DNA of 64,000 nt from Acidimicrobiales bacterium (lineage in GTDB: Bacteria > Actinomycetota > Acidimicrobiia > Acidimicrobiales > SZUA-35): the NCBI GenBank assembly GCA_020629695.1, contig JAHDCV010000007.1, forward strand, positions 22,100 through 86,099. Direction: 5' to 3'. Of the stretch, positions 44,950-53,384 are shown one piece after another (within the stretch, counting starts at the first letter, position 1; each line of letters opens with the position of its first letter). The position numbers and the translations under genes are program-made. The notes under the pieces are model-generated. The model saw nothing but the letters and a program-made list of their open reading frames with translations. It was not told where the DNA came from and ran no database searches.

Positions 44950-45993
44950 TCAGCCGATCAGCTCCCTGAGCTTCGCCACCGTCTCGACCGGATTCCCCAC
45001 GGGTTGGATCTGGAGATGGGTGACGCCGGCCTCCGCGTAGGCGGCGAGGCGCTCCTTCACGTAGCCGGCGGGACCGACGAGGTTGGTGTTCTCGAGCAGC
45101 TCCGAGGGCACGGCCGCGGCCGCCTCGGCCTTCTTGCCATCGAGATACAGGTCCTGGATCTCGATCGCTTCGGACTCGTAGCCGTAGTTCCGCACGATGT
45201 CGTTGTAGAAGTTCTTGTCGCGCGCGCCCATGCCGCCGGCATACAGCGCGACGTTGGGTCGAGCGTGGTCCAGCACCTTCTGCTGCGCGTCGCCCGTGAG
45301 CGACTCGTCGATGGCGACCATGCCGCCGGCCGAGATCTGGAGCTGACCGAGCTCGGGAGCGCGGGTGGCCGTGCCGGCCTTGATGTCGTCACCCCAGACC
45401 CGGTGGTACTTCTCCGGGTCGAAGAACACCGGCAGCCAGCCATCGGCGTGGCGTGCGGTGTTGCGAACCGACAGCGGCTGGAGGGAGGCCCAGAAGATCG
45501 GGATCTCGCTCCGCACCGGATGGTTGATGATCTTGAGGGGTTTCCCGAGCCCGGTGCCCTGACCTTCGGGCAGCGGCACCTGCACCGCCTTGCCCTCGTA
45601 CTGGATCTTCTCCCGGCGCAGCGCCTGGCGGGTCACCTCGATGTAGTCCTTGATGCGGGGCATGGGCTTTTCGTATGCGACGCCGTGGAAGCCCTCGACG
45701 ACCTGTGGGCCCGAGGCGCCGAGTCCCAACACGAACCGACCGTCGGAGACGTGATCGAGGCCGGCGGCGGTCTGAGCGATGCACGATGCCGTCCGGCTGT
45801 ACACGTTGAGGATGCCCGAGCCGATCTTCACGGTCTCGGTCATGGCGGCGAGGTACCCCATCAACGACACCGAGTCGAAGCTGTAGGCCTCCGCCACCCA
45901 GGCGAGGTCGAGGCCAGCGGCCTCCAGATCCCGTACCTTGGCGGCCGAGGTCTTGATGTCGTCGGAGTAGCTGATCATCATGCTGAGCTGCAT
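44950..45993 (-). CDS. LLM-class F420-dependent oxidoreductase
   Basis: 347 residues of the luciferase-like TIM barrel. Family segments: LDLAWVAEAYSFDSVSLMGY, VKIGSGILNVYSRTASCIAQ, and HVSDGRFVLGLGASGPQVVE, where the last is the usual F420/FMN phosphate region. Actinobacterial members mostly use F420 to reduce or oxidise diverse substrates; the substrate is unknown. The ATG at 45993 has TAGGTT 7 nt upstream. Divergent from a hydrolase gene 24 bp away. Confidence 0.9.
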   Translation of the reverse strand: MQLSMMISYSDDIKTSAAKVRDLEAAGLDLAWVAEAYSFDSVSLMGYLAAMTETVKIGSGILNVYSRTASCIAQTAAGLDHVSDGRFVLGLGASGPQVVEGFHGVAYEKPMPRIKDYIEVTRQALRREKIQYEGKAVQVPLPEGQGTGLGKPLKIINHPVRSEIPIFWASLQPLSVRNTARHADGWLPVFFDPEKYHRVWGDDIKAGTATRAPELGQLQISAGGMVAIDESLTGDAQQKVLDHARPNVALYAGGMGARDKNFYNDIVRNYGYESEAIEIQDLYLDGKKAEAAAAVPSELLENTNLVGPAGYVKERLAAYAEAGVTHLQIQPVGNPVETVAKLRELIG

Positions 45994-46000
45994 GGCAGCG

Positions 46001-46006
46001 AACCTA
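46001..46006 (-). promoter_or_regulatory. TAGGTT -10 box, 7 nt before ATG 45993
   Basis: Leaderless-type start for the LLM oxidoreductase gene. The 24-bp divergent gap also holds the GGGGAG ribosome-binding site of the opposite gene, so the two expression signals overlap. Confidence 0.5.
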
Positions 46007-46017
46007 GGGGAGCGACC

Positions 46018-46851
46018 GTGAACGACGCACGCCGGACGATCGTGAACCTCGTCGGCTCGACACCGCCGATCGATCTCGAGTTGGTCGAGTGGCCGCGTGA
46101 CCGATCCGATCCGAGCGCGGACGACCTCGACGAGACCGTGCTCGTCATCCCGTCGGCGGGACGGGCCGTCGCCGACTTCGACGACCTCGCCCGTCGCCTC
46201 ACGAGCTCCGGGCGCCGCGTGGTGGCGATGGAACCACGTGGCATCGGTCGGTCGACCGGACTGGTCGAAGATCTCCGCCTCGAACAGCTGGCCGACGACC
46301 ATGCGGCGGCACTCCTGGCACTCGGCGTGGAACGAGCGGTGGTGATCGGCCACGCCTTCGGGAACCGGGTCGCCCGGATGCTCGCCGCCCGTCACCCCGA
46401 GGTCATCTCCGGCGTCGTGCTGCTCGCGTGCGGCGGCATGATCCCGATGCCCGCCGAGATGTGGCCGTCGTTCGACATCGTGTTCGACGAGAGCCGTTCG
46501 GCACGGGACCGGCTCGACGCCGTGCGGCACTGCTTCTTCGCCGATGGCAACGACGCGTCCGTCTGGGCCGACGGGTGGTTCTCCGAGGTGATCGATGCGC
46601 AGAACCACGCCTCGGAGGCGAGCCCACTCGAGAGCTGGGCCTCGGCGGGCACCGAGGCGCCGGTCCTGGTCGTGCAGCCCGGACAGGATCGCCTCGCGCC
46701 CGAACGCAATGCCGAACTCCTCGTCGAGCTGCTCGGCGATCGGGCAGAGCGGGTCACCGTGGACGGGGCCGGCCACGCGCTGCTGCCGGAACGACCCGAC
46801 GAGCTGGCCCGGGTGGTGCTCGGCTGGCTCGACCGGCGCCGGCTCGGCTGA
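46018..46851 (+). CDS. Alpha/beta-hydrolase-fold protein with Ala at the nucleophile position
   Basis: 277 residues. The elbow that normally reads GHSxG is GHAFG (111-115), so the Ser nucleophile is Ala113. The Asp (VVQPGQDRLAPERN) and His (DGAGHALLPERP) positions are kept. RutD-type aminoacrylate hydrolases also have GHALG at this point, so activity is not ruled out. The GTG at 46018 has GGGGAG 5-6 nt upstream. A weaker start lies at 46021 (AAC context), so the GTG is preferred. Function unknown. Confidence 0.78.
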   Translation: MNDARRTIVNLVGSTPPIDLELVEWPRDRSDPSADDLDETVLVIPSAGRAVADFDDLARRLTSSGRRVVAMEPRGIGRSTGLVEDLRLEQLADDHAAALLALGVERAVVIGHAFGNRVARMLAARHPEVISGVVLLACGGMIPMPAEMWPSFDIVFDESRSARDRLDAVRHCFFADGNDASVWADGWFSEVIDAQNHASEASPLESWASAGTEAPVLVVQPGQDRLAPERNAELLVELLGDRAERVTVDGAGHALLPERPDELARVVLGWLDRRRLG

Positions 46852-46872
46852 GGGCCCGTCTGGATTCAGCCG
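46845..46872. terminator. Convergent hairpin formed by two stop codons
   Basis: CGGCTGA (46845-46851) and TCAGCCG (46866-46872) pair over 7 bp with a 14-nt loop. The stem contains the TGA of the plus-strand hydrolase and the TGA of the minus-strand membrane gene. Confidence 0.4.
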
Positions 46873-47411
46873 TCGTCGACGAGCGGGCTGTCGGCGTCGT
46901 CGGGGGTCACGTCGGTCCAGTCCCGGTCCAGCAGCGCGTTGGTGCCGATGACCACCAGGAAGGCGAAGGCGACCGTCACGACGACGTTGCTGACACCGTC
47001 CGCGTTCGGGCGCTCGGCCGGCACGACGGCCAGGAGGACCAGGCAGGCCACGATCGCGAGGATCGATGTCCAACCGGTCAGCGGCACGAACCCGAGCAGC
47101 TCGGGCACCTCGCCGAGCACGTCTTCGGCGCGACGCTGTTGCGCTCGGCCGGTGAACCAGACGAGGCCGGCGAGCATGATGGTCGGCACGCGGGCGCCTT
47201 CGGAGGTCGCTGCGAGCTGGAGCAACAGCAGGATCAGGACGATCACACCGGCGGGGATGAGAACCCACGACACCACTTCGGTGGGACCGGCCAGTGTCCG
47301 GTACCAGCTCCACGCGAAGCCGACCAGCCCCAGGACCCCGGCGAACCAGACCGTCCAGGCCGCACCGAGACGGACACGTTCGCGGGTGTCGGGAACAACG
47401 ACGGTCGTCAC
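46866..47411 (-). CDS. Hypothetical membrane protein with about four TM segments
   Basis: 181 residues from the GTG at 47411. Hydrophobic segments lie at about 17-36, 48-66, 75-90 (weak) and 118-135, with another at about 143-160, so four or five spans. The tail is acidic (VTPDDADSPLVDDG). I do not recognise the family. TAGGGT lies 7 nt before the start. The next gene upstream on the same strand ends 50 bp before it. Confidence 0.65.
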   Translation of the reverse strand: MTTVVVPDTRERVRLGAAWTVWFAGVLGLVGFAWSWYRTLAGPTEVVSWVLIPAGVIVLILLLLQLAATSEGARVPTIMLAGLVWFTGRAQQRRAEDVLGEVPELLGFVPLTGWTSILAIVACLVLLAVVPAERPNADGVSNVVVTVAFAFLVVIGTNALLDRDWTDVTPDDADSPLVDDG

Positions 47412-47418
47412 GGACGCG

Positions 47419-47424
47419 ACCCTA
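47419..47424 (-). promoter_or_regulatory. TAGGGT -10 box, 7 nt before GTG 47411
   Basis: Leaderless-type start for the membrane-protein gene; no Shine-Dalgarno sequence. It supports the choice of 47411 over longer in-frame starts. Confidence 0.5.
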
Positions 47425-47461
47425 GAGCGCGGATGCGGTCGAGCCGGTGACGGGGTGGGGT

Positions 47462-49513
47462 TCACCCCGCCGACACGGGGCGGGCGAGGCCGTCGGCGTC
47501 GACGACGTGGGTCGTGACACGGAGTCCATCTCCGATCGTCCACCAGGTCTCGTCGACCCGTTCACCGGGAGCGCCGATCAGGGTCGGTCCATCGGCGTGG
47601 TCGTACCGTCGGTGACCGAGGGGCACATGCCGGTCGACATCGCCGATCCGGGCGACGCCGTCGACGACCGGGACCAGCAGCAGGTGCCGCCATGCCCGCG
47701 GCCCGAGCGAGACCTCGACCGACGGGCCGAGGACGTCCGCGGTGCCGGCTCGCATGTCGTAGCCGAGCCACGTCCCGGCCGGTCCACTCAGGCCGAGTTC
47801 GGCGAAGAGTGCCCCCAGGTCGATCGAGTCCGTCCAGCAGGCCGCATCGGGCGCACCATCGTCGACGGGACCCGTCTGGATCGCGAGCAGGTGCACCTGC
47901 GGCCCCGTCGTCGTCGCCGCCCACGTGATCGCCACGGTGGGGTCCATCGAGCGTCCGAGGATCGCGACCGGTCGGTCCGGCCCGATGATCGCCCCATCGG
48001 CCCGGCAGCAGCGGGCCACGATCGCGGCATCGGTCCGTCCGACCCGGTCGCCGATGCCCACCGGTCCGGCGGACAGAGCGGACAGCACCGACTCCAGTTC
48101 ATGGTGCGGGTCGCCGTCGGTCGGACCCGGGTCGGCGAGGTCGTCGACACCGCTCGAGAAGAAGCAGTCCTTGAACGGCGGGAGCCCGAGGCCGTCGGCC
48201 AACAGATTCACGGTGAGGAACCAGCGCCAGAGACTCGCTGGATCCTCGGCGAACCGATAGTCGTCGCTCGTGCGGACCGCCGAGACGCGGCGCAGCGTCG
48301 CAGCGTGGATCAGGTCCGACGGAGTCGCCATGCAGAACCAGAGGTGCAGGTCGTGCTCCGCCGCGAGCCGATCGAGGGTGTCGAGCCAGTGCGCCGCTCG
48401 TCCCGAACCTTCTCGGAGCTGCCGGACACCGAACCAGTACAGCAACATCCAGTCCTGCTCGATGGTGCTCGCGCCCCAGGCCCGCGCCCGTTCGAACCAT
48501 CCTCGGAACCAGTCCGGGTCGGACGGCATCGCACACCGGTCGAACCACCATGTCGCGTCCGCACCATCCGCCTCCGGCGACAGATGCCGGCTGTGGAGGA
48601 TCAACGGCGGCCGACCGAGTGCGTCCGCGAACGCGGGCATGCCGTCCGGCACGGTGTCGGCGCGTGCATCCCATCGCAGCATCGGGGTCGGCGGGACCTC
48701 GTCGGGATAGTCATCGGGTCGGACCGCTCGTGCGATCTCGTGGTCGTAGAACCACGAATCGAGCTCGACGGCCCGGATCGGCACCCGCCGTTCCCGGAGA
48801 TCGGCGACGACGTCCACGACCGTCTGGGCCAGATCCCGCCCGGATTCGTTGCGATACCAGTAGGCGGCACCGTTGTCGGTCCAGTACGAGAGATGGCTCG
48901 TCGCGACGTCGGCACGCCGATCGACCTCCAGCGTGCCGGCCCGTCGTCGCACACCGTCGCCCCACGAGCGGAGGAGTCGGCGCAGCGATGGCCCGCGTCG
49001 GATCTCGAGCTCGATGGCCCAACCCTCCGGGACCTCGCGGAGGTCGCCGTGTGGGCCCCAGCGCAATCGACGTCCCTCCGGACCCTCCACGATCGTGATG
49101 ATCTGGTCGTGCCAGCGAGCACGCGGTGCGAGCAACCACCAGTCGTGTTCGGCAGCACGGATCCACACCGGCTGCATCGCCGCGGGGGAGCGCAGGTTCG
49201 ACGCGGGCTCGAAGTCCATCTCGAGTCCGGGGCCCGACCAGACGGGAAGTCCGAACTGCGTGAATGCGCATCCGCCGACCCCGACCCCGGGCGCGTCGCC
49301 GAACACGTCCACCTCGATCGGGATCCCGATCGCAGGGTGCGCGAACATCCCGGTGGCGGCGTCGGCCAGCACGCGGATGCCGGAGGCCCCATCGACGCCC
49401 ATCGACCAGACGACGGCGCCACCCGTGTCGACCTCGTCGATCGGACGCGACGACACCGACAGCCCGGCGGGAAGTCGGACGTGATCGAGCGACCAGGGAA
49501 GTGTCGGGGGCAT
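47462..49513 (-). CDS. Putative glycoside hydrolase (GH36/GH31-like TIM barrel)
   Basis: 683 residues. A beta-rich N-terminal domain (1-210) precedes a TIM-barrel-like region with VELDSWFYDHE, TIEQDWMLLYWFG, HDLHLWFCMATPSD and SAVRTSDDYRF, each holding acidic residues at strand ends, and a C-terminal beta domain. The order resembles alpha-galactosidase/raffinose-synthase type enzymes, but I cannot match the catalytic pair with certainty; the Asp in LDSWFYD and in EQDWM are candidates. No signal peptide. The gene precedes or follows a ketoacyl synthase gene (10 bp gap) on the same strand. Confidence 0.6.
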   Translation of the reverse strand: MPPTLPWSLDHVRLPAGLSVSSRPIDEVDTGGAVVWSMGVDGASGIRVLADAATGMFAHPAIGIPIEVDVFGDAPGVGVGGCAFTQFGLPVWSGPGLEMDFEPASNLRSPAAMQPVWIRAAEHDWWLLAPRARWHDQIITIVEGPEGRRLRWGPHGDLREVPEGWAIELEIRRGPSLRRLLRSWGDGVRRRAGTLEVDRRADVATSHLSYWTDNGAAYWYRNESGRDLAQTVVDVVADLRERRVPIRAVELDSWFYDHEIARAVRPDDYPDEVPPTPMLRWDARADTVPDGMPAFADALGRPPLILHSRHLSPEADGADATWWFDRCAMPSDPDWFRGWFERARAWGASTIEQDWMLLYWFGVRQLREGSGRAAHWLDTLDRLAAEHDLHLWFCMATPSDLIHAATLRRVSAVRTSDDYRFAEDPASLWRWFLTVNLLADGLGLPPFKDCFFSSGVDDLADPGPTDGDPHHELESVLSALSAGPVGIGDRVGRTDAAIVARCCRADGAIIGPDRPVAILGRSMDPTVAITWAATTTGPQVHLLAIQTGPVDDGAPDAACWTDSIDLGALFAELGLSGPAGTWLGYDMRAGTADVLGPSVEVSLGPRAWRHLLLVPVVDGVARIGDVDRHVPLGHRRYDHADGPTLIGAPGERVDETWWTIGDGLRVTTHVVDADGLARPVSAG

Positions 49514-49523
49514 TCGGGTTCGC

Positions 49524-50651
49524 TCAGCTGACGGTGCGCCGCACCACCACACTGCCGACCGAGTAGCCGGCACCGAACGAACAGATCACGCCGACATCGC
49601 CGGGTTCCAGACCATCGCGGTGCAGGTGGAAGGCGATGACGGACCCGGCCGACGACGTGTTCGCGTAGGAGTCGAGGATCACGGGCGCCTCGGTCGCGTC
49701 GGGGACCCGTCCGAGCACACCCTTCGCGATGAGCTGGTTCATCTTCAGGTTGGCCTGGTGCAGCCAGAAGCGGCGCACGCCGGTCGGCTCGAGGCCCAGG
49801 TCGGCCAGGTGCTCCGTCATGTGCGCCGACACGAGCGGGCAGACGTCTTTGAAGACCCGGTTGCCGTTCTGCCGGAACTGCAGCTCGTCGGGGTGGCGCT
49901 CGCCGTCCTCGGCCACGTTGATGAAGCCGAAGTCGTTCCGGATGTTGTTCGAGAACTGCGTCGCGAGGCGGGTCCCGAGCACCTCCCAGCGCTCGGCGGC
50001 GACGGCATCGTCGGCTCGCTCCAGCACGGTGGCCGTGCAGGCGTCTCCGAAGATGAAGTGGTGATCGCGCTGATTCCACGCCTGATGCGCGCTGGTGATC
50101 TCGGGATTGACCACGACCACACACGACGCCGAACCGTTGCGGAGGGCGTCGACGCCGGCCTGCATCGAGAACGTCGCCGAAGAGCAGGCCACGTTCATGT
50201 CATAGGCCCAGCCACCTGCGCCGAGGGCGTGCTGGACCTCGATGGCGACGGCGGGATAGGCCCGTTGGATGTTCGACGCGCCGAGGATGACCGCGTCGAC
50301 CTCGGCGCCCGTGCGCCCGGCCTGGGCCAGTGCCGGCTCGATCGCCGCCAGGGCGATCTCGGCCTGGATGCTGAGCTCGTCCTCACCACGCAAGCGCAGC
50401 CTCGGGCGAAGCCGATCCGGGTCGAGCACCCCGTCACGTTCCATGACGTGGCGGGACAGGATGCCCGACGCCTTCTCGATGAAGGCCTCCACCGGTGCGT
50501 CCTTCGCGGCGATCTCGCCGGCGGCGATGGCATCGGCGTGTGTGGCGTTGAACGCCTCCACGTGCGCGGTCAACGAAGCGACGAGTTCGGCGTTGGAGAT
50601 CGACTGGCCGGGGGTGAAGAGGCCGGTTCCGGTGATGGCGATGGTGGTCAC
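49524..50651 (-). CDS. 3-oxoacyl-ACP synthase III family (FabH/OleA-like)
   Basis: 375 residues, longer than FabH (about 317), like the beta-ketodecanoyl-ACP synthase type. The triad is visible: C156 (DMNVACSSATF), H298 (FWLHQANLKMN) and N331 (SYANTSSAGS). The N-terminal insert around FIEKASGILSRHVMERDGV is typical of the longer group. It may prime or elongate medium/long acyl chains. The start is either GTG 50651 or GTG 50660; the sequence GGGGTGAAG upstream suits the first. Followed by the glycosidase gene 10 bp downstream. Confidence 0.85.
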   Translation of the reverse strand: MTTIAITGTGLFTPGQSISNAELVASLTAHVEAFNATHADAIAAGEIAAKDAPVEAFIEKASGILSRHVMERDGVLDPDRLRPRLRLRGEDELSIQAEIALAAIEPALAQAGRTGAEVDAVILGASNIQRAYPAVAIEVQHALGAGGWAYDMNVACSSATFSMQAGVDALRNGSASCVVVVNPEITSAHQAWNQRDHHFIFGDACTATVLERADDAVAAERWEVLGTRLATQFSNNIRNDFGFINVAEDGERHPDELQFRQNGNRVFKDVCPLVSAHMTEHLADLGLEPTGVRRFWLHQANLKMNQLIAKGVLGRVPDATEAPVILDSYANTSSAGSVIAFHLHRDGLEPGDVGVICSFGAGYSVGSVVVRRTVS

Positions 50652-50739
50652 GTTCTTCACCCCACCACGTTCGCCGACCGAACACAACCAGCGACGATGA
50701 CGGGCGACCGGTGGCATCGACGCGGATCAGTGCGAAGCT

Positions 50740-51720
50740 GTGCCGATCGAAGCCCCGCTCCGGTTCGTCCGAACCTTCCAGGCCAACGTCACGGCCCACT
50801 ACACGATGCTGGTCGCCGCCGGCGTCGCGTTCTACGGCGCGCTCGCGCTGGTCCCGGCACTCATCGCCGTCGTGGCGGTCTACGGCCTCGTCGCCTCACC
50901 CGAAGGTGTCCAGCAGAATCTCGAGCCGCTGACCGAGGTTCTCCCCACCGCCGCGGGGGACCTCATCGTCCGGCAGCTCGAGAGCGTCACGCAGGCCGAT
51001 GACGCCCAGGTCGGCGCCGGCCTCGCCGTCGGTTTCGCCGGTGTGCTCTGGCTCGTGTCCGGCGCCGTCAACGCCCTCGTCATGGGCATTCGCATCGCGC
51101 ACGAGCGCAAGAGTCCTCACAGCTGGCTGCGAGGACGGCTCTACGCACTGGCCCTCGCAGGTGCCGCCGTGCTCACCACTGCGCTGGTGCTGCTGTTGGT
51201 CATCGCCGGGCCGGAGCTCCTCGCCGAGACCCCGCTCGGTTCGACCATCCAGAACGTGCTCCGCTGGTTGCGTTGGCCGGTCGTGATCCTGTTCTCGGCG
51301 ACGATGATCGCCGCGCTGTACGGCTCGGTCCTCGGCCACCGCGTGGGAGCCCGTCGCACACTCACCGCCGGCACGCTCACCGCGACGATCGTGTGGGTGG
51401 GCGGCACGATCCTGATGGGCACCTTCGCCACCAACGTGGATCAGCTCGAGGCGACCTTCGGCACCCTCGGCGCCGTGGCGGTGCTCCTCGCCTGGCTCTA
51501 CCTCACGGCGATCGCCATCCTGTTCGGTGCCGAGATCGACAACGTGCTCCACGGCGGTTCGGCCGAACTCCCCGAGGGGCAACGTCACCTCATCACACCG
51601 CAGGACGCGGCCGTGACCGGTGAGATCCCGGTGATCGAAATCGCCTCGCAGGTCGCGCGACGCCGTCGCGGTCGCCGCGGGGCCGAGAACGACAACCGCC
51701 CGGCCGCCGGCGGCTCCTGA
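50740..51720 (+). CDS. YihY/BrkB-family membrane protein
   Basis: 326 residues. The family start FVRTFQANVTAHYTMLVAAG is followed by about six TM segments (for example FYGALALVPALIAVVAVYGL and VLLAWLYLTAIAILFGAEI, the latter being the typical C-terminal YihY pattern). The tail is rich in Arg and Gly (RRRRGRRG). The role of this family in membrane biology is poorly defined; it was once called tRNA-processing ribonuclease BN in error. Start GTG 50740; no clear ribosome-binding site. Confidence 0.83.
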   Translation: MPIEAPLRFVRTFQANVTAHYTMLVAAGVAFYGALALVPALIAVVAVYGLVASPEGVQQNLEPLTEVLPTAAGDLIVRQLESVTQADDAQVGAGLAVGFAGVLWLVSGAVNALVMGIRIAHERKSPHSWLRGRLYALALAGAAVLTTALVLLLVIAGPELLAETPLGSTIQNVLRWLRWPVVILFSATMIAALYGSVLGHRVGARRTLTAGTLTATIVWVGGTILMGTFATNVDQLEATFGTLGAVAVLLAWLYLTAIAILFGAEIDNVLHGGSAELPEGQRHLITPQDAAVTGEIPVIEIASQVARRRRGRRGAENDNRPAAGGS

Positions 51721-51781
51721 ACGGAACCGTCCGGCAGACCGGGCGGGGTGACGACGAGGTCGTCGGGGAAACGTCGGATCA

Positions 51782-51808
51782 GCCGGTTCGGGGGATCCCC
51801 GAGCCGGC
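51782..51808. terminator. 12-bp convergent hairpin
   Basis: GCCGGTTCGGGG and CCCCGAGCCGGC pair over 12 bp (one G-T) with a 3-nt loop, between the BrkB-like gene and the convergent Kbp-like gene. No T-tract. Confidence 0.6.
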
Positions 51809-51816
51809 CGTCGGGA

Positions 51817-52413
51817 TCAGGTGGCGGGGATCCGCAGCACCTGACCGGGGAAGATCAGGTCGGGATCGGACAGCATCGGGGTGTTGGCCTCGAAGACCTC
51901 CGGGTACCGATTGCCGTTGCCCAGGTACTCCGTCGCGATCGCCCAGAGGGTGTCGCCGGCTTCGACGACATGCAGGCGGGACTCGGCGCTCGGGGCCGCG
52001 ACCGTGATCGACTCGTTCACGGTGCCGACGCCGTGGCAGTTGCCGACGGCGAGGATGCAGCGTTCCTTCATCTCCTGGGTGGCGGCCTCACCGGTGATGG
52101 TGGCGGTGCCGTCGTCGAAGCGGATGTCGAGATCCTTGATCTCGATGTCGAGCTTGTTGACGTAGGCCTCGAGGCGGGCCGAACGCTTCGACTCCTCGAG
52201 CTTCTCGGCACGCTCCTCGCGGGCCTCCTCCGCCGCACGCATCTTCATGCGCTTCTTCTGCTCGGCCACTCGCTCCTTCGTGGCCGCGACGGCCTTCTCA
52301 CGACGAGCTGCCTCGGCGGCGGCCTCAGCCGCTGCCTGCTCTTCCTTCTCCGCCTTCGAGTCACCGATGCCGATCTTGGCACCCGCTTCCTTCACGAAAT
52401 CGAACACGCCCAT
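51817..52413 (-). CDS. kbp: Kbp-like protein with BON and LysM domains
   Basis: 198 residues. The N-terminal start MGVFDFVKEAGAKIG matches Kbp/YgaU. A long Glu/Ala/Arg-rich coiled coil fills about 18-78, which is not present in E. coli Kbp (149 residues). The BON domain (ITGEAATQEMKERCILAVG) and the C-terminal LysM (VVEAGDTLWAIATEYLGN) follow. Kbp binds K+ in the cytoplasm. AAAGGGG lies 6 nt before the ATG. Cation binding here is inference. Confidence 0.85.
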   Translation of the reverse strand: MGVFDFVKEAGAKIGIGDSKAEKEEQAAAEAAAEAARREKAVAATKERVAEQKKRMKMRAAEEAREERAEKLEESKRSARLEAYVNKLDIEIKDLDIRFDDGTATITGEAATQEMKERCILAVGNCHGVGTVNESITVAAPSAESRLHVVEAGDTLWAIATEYLGNGNRYPEVFEANTPMLSDPDLIFPGQVLRIPAT

Positions 52414-52493
52414 GGTTCGCCCCTTTGTGTGCTTGACGATGGGAACCGTTCGAAAACGTAACACCCCGGAGCCCCACCCATCCCTGAACGCGA

Positions 52494-52530
52494 CGATGCC
52501 CGCCATCCCTCGGGGGGACGGCGGGCATCG
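52494..52530. terminator. Long hairpin after the marR-thiolase-SDR operon
   Basis: An 11-bp outer stem (52494-52504 with 52520-52530) continues after one mismatch into a 4-bp inner stem (52506-52509 with 52515-52518), loop 5 nt. It lies about 75 bp past the SDR stop and about 80 bp before the Kbp-like start. Confidence 0.6.
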
Positions 52531-52604
52531 CTGCGGATTCGATTCCGACAGACGGTAGGCCCATGGGTCGGACCGACCGGCGCCGGAGCCGGCTCATGCC
52601 GCGG

Positions 52605-53384
52605 TCACTTCGGGGGCATACGGATCCCGCCGTCGAGCCGGATCGTCTCTCCGTTCATGTACGGGTTCGTGATGCACTCCATCACGCCGAACGCGAGCTC
52701 TTCACCGGAACCGAGGCGCTTCGGGAACAGCACCGACTGGCCGAGGTGGGCCTTGAACTGCTCCGATGCTTCACCCTCGCCGTAGATGGGGGTGTCGATG
52801 AGGCCGGGAGCGATGGTGTTGACCCGGATCCCGACGGCCGACAGATCGCGGGCGATCGGCAAGGTCATGCCGACCACACCACCCTTGGACGCCGAGTAGG
52901 CGCACTGACCGATCTGGCCGTCGAACGCAGCTGCCGAGGCCATGTTGACGATGGCACCACGGGCGCCGTCGGCGTCGACCGGATCGGTCTTGGCCATGGC
53001 CGCTGCGGCTTGCGCCAGCATGTTGAACGTGCCGAGCAGGTTCACCTTGATCACGAACTCGAACTTGTCGAGTGGGAACGGCTCACCATTGCGGTCGACG
53101 GTGCGGCCGGCATAGCCGAGCCCGGCGGAGTTGACGAGCGCCCGGAGGGGGCCCATCTCCGACGCCGCGGCCACCGCGGCCTGGGCGTCCTCCACCGACG
53201 ACACGTCGCACTTCACGAACAGGCCGCCGAGCTCGGAGGCGACGGCTTGGCCCTTCTCCTCGTTGAGGTCGGCGATCACGACACGCGAGCCGGCGGCGGC
53301 GAGCTGACGGGCCGAGGCCTCGCCGATACCCGAGGCACCACCGGTCACGATGGAGGACGAGCCCTCCAGATTCATCCTGGGCAT
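52605..53384 (-). CDS. SDR dehydrogenase, 3-hydroxyacyl-CoA dehydrogenase type-2-like
   Basis: 259 residues. NAD site TGGASGIG (14-21), catalytic S150 (VNMAS), Y163 and K167 (CAYSASKGG), and the AFGVMECITNPYMNGETI end are typical of the HSD17B10-like group. Its coupled neighbours (thiolase, MarR) support 3-hydroxyacyl-CoA oxidation in beta-oxidation. The ATG at 53384 overlaps the thiolase stop (TGATG). Last gene of the operon, followed by a hairpin. Confidence 0.88.
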   Translation of the reverse strand: MPRMNLEGSSSIVTGGASGIGEASARQLAAAGSRVVIADLNEEKGQAVASELGGLFVKCDVSSVEDAQAAVAAASEMGPLRALVNSAGLGYAGRTVDRNGEPFPLDKFEFVIKVNLLGTFNMLAQAAAAMAKTDPVDADGARGAIVNMASAAAFDGQIGQCAYSASKGGVVGMTLPIARDLSAVGIRVNTIAPGLIDTPIYGEGEASEQFKAHLGQSVLFPKRLGSGEELAFGVMECITNPYMNGETIRLDGGIRMPPK

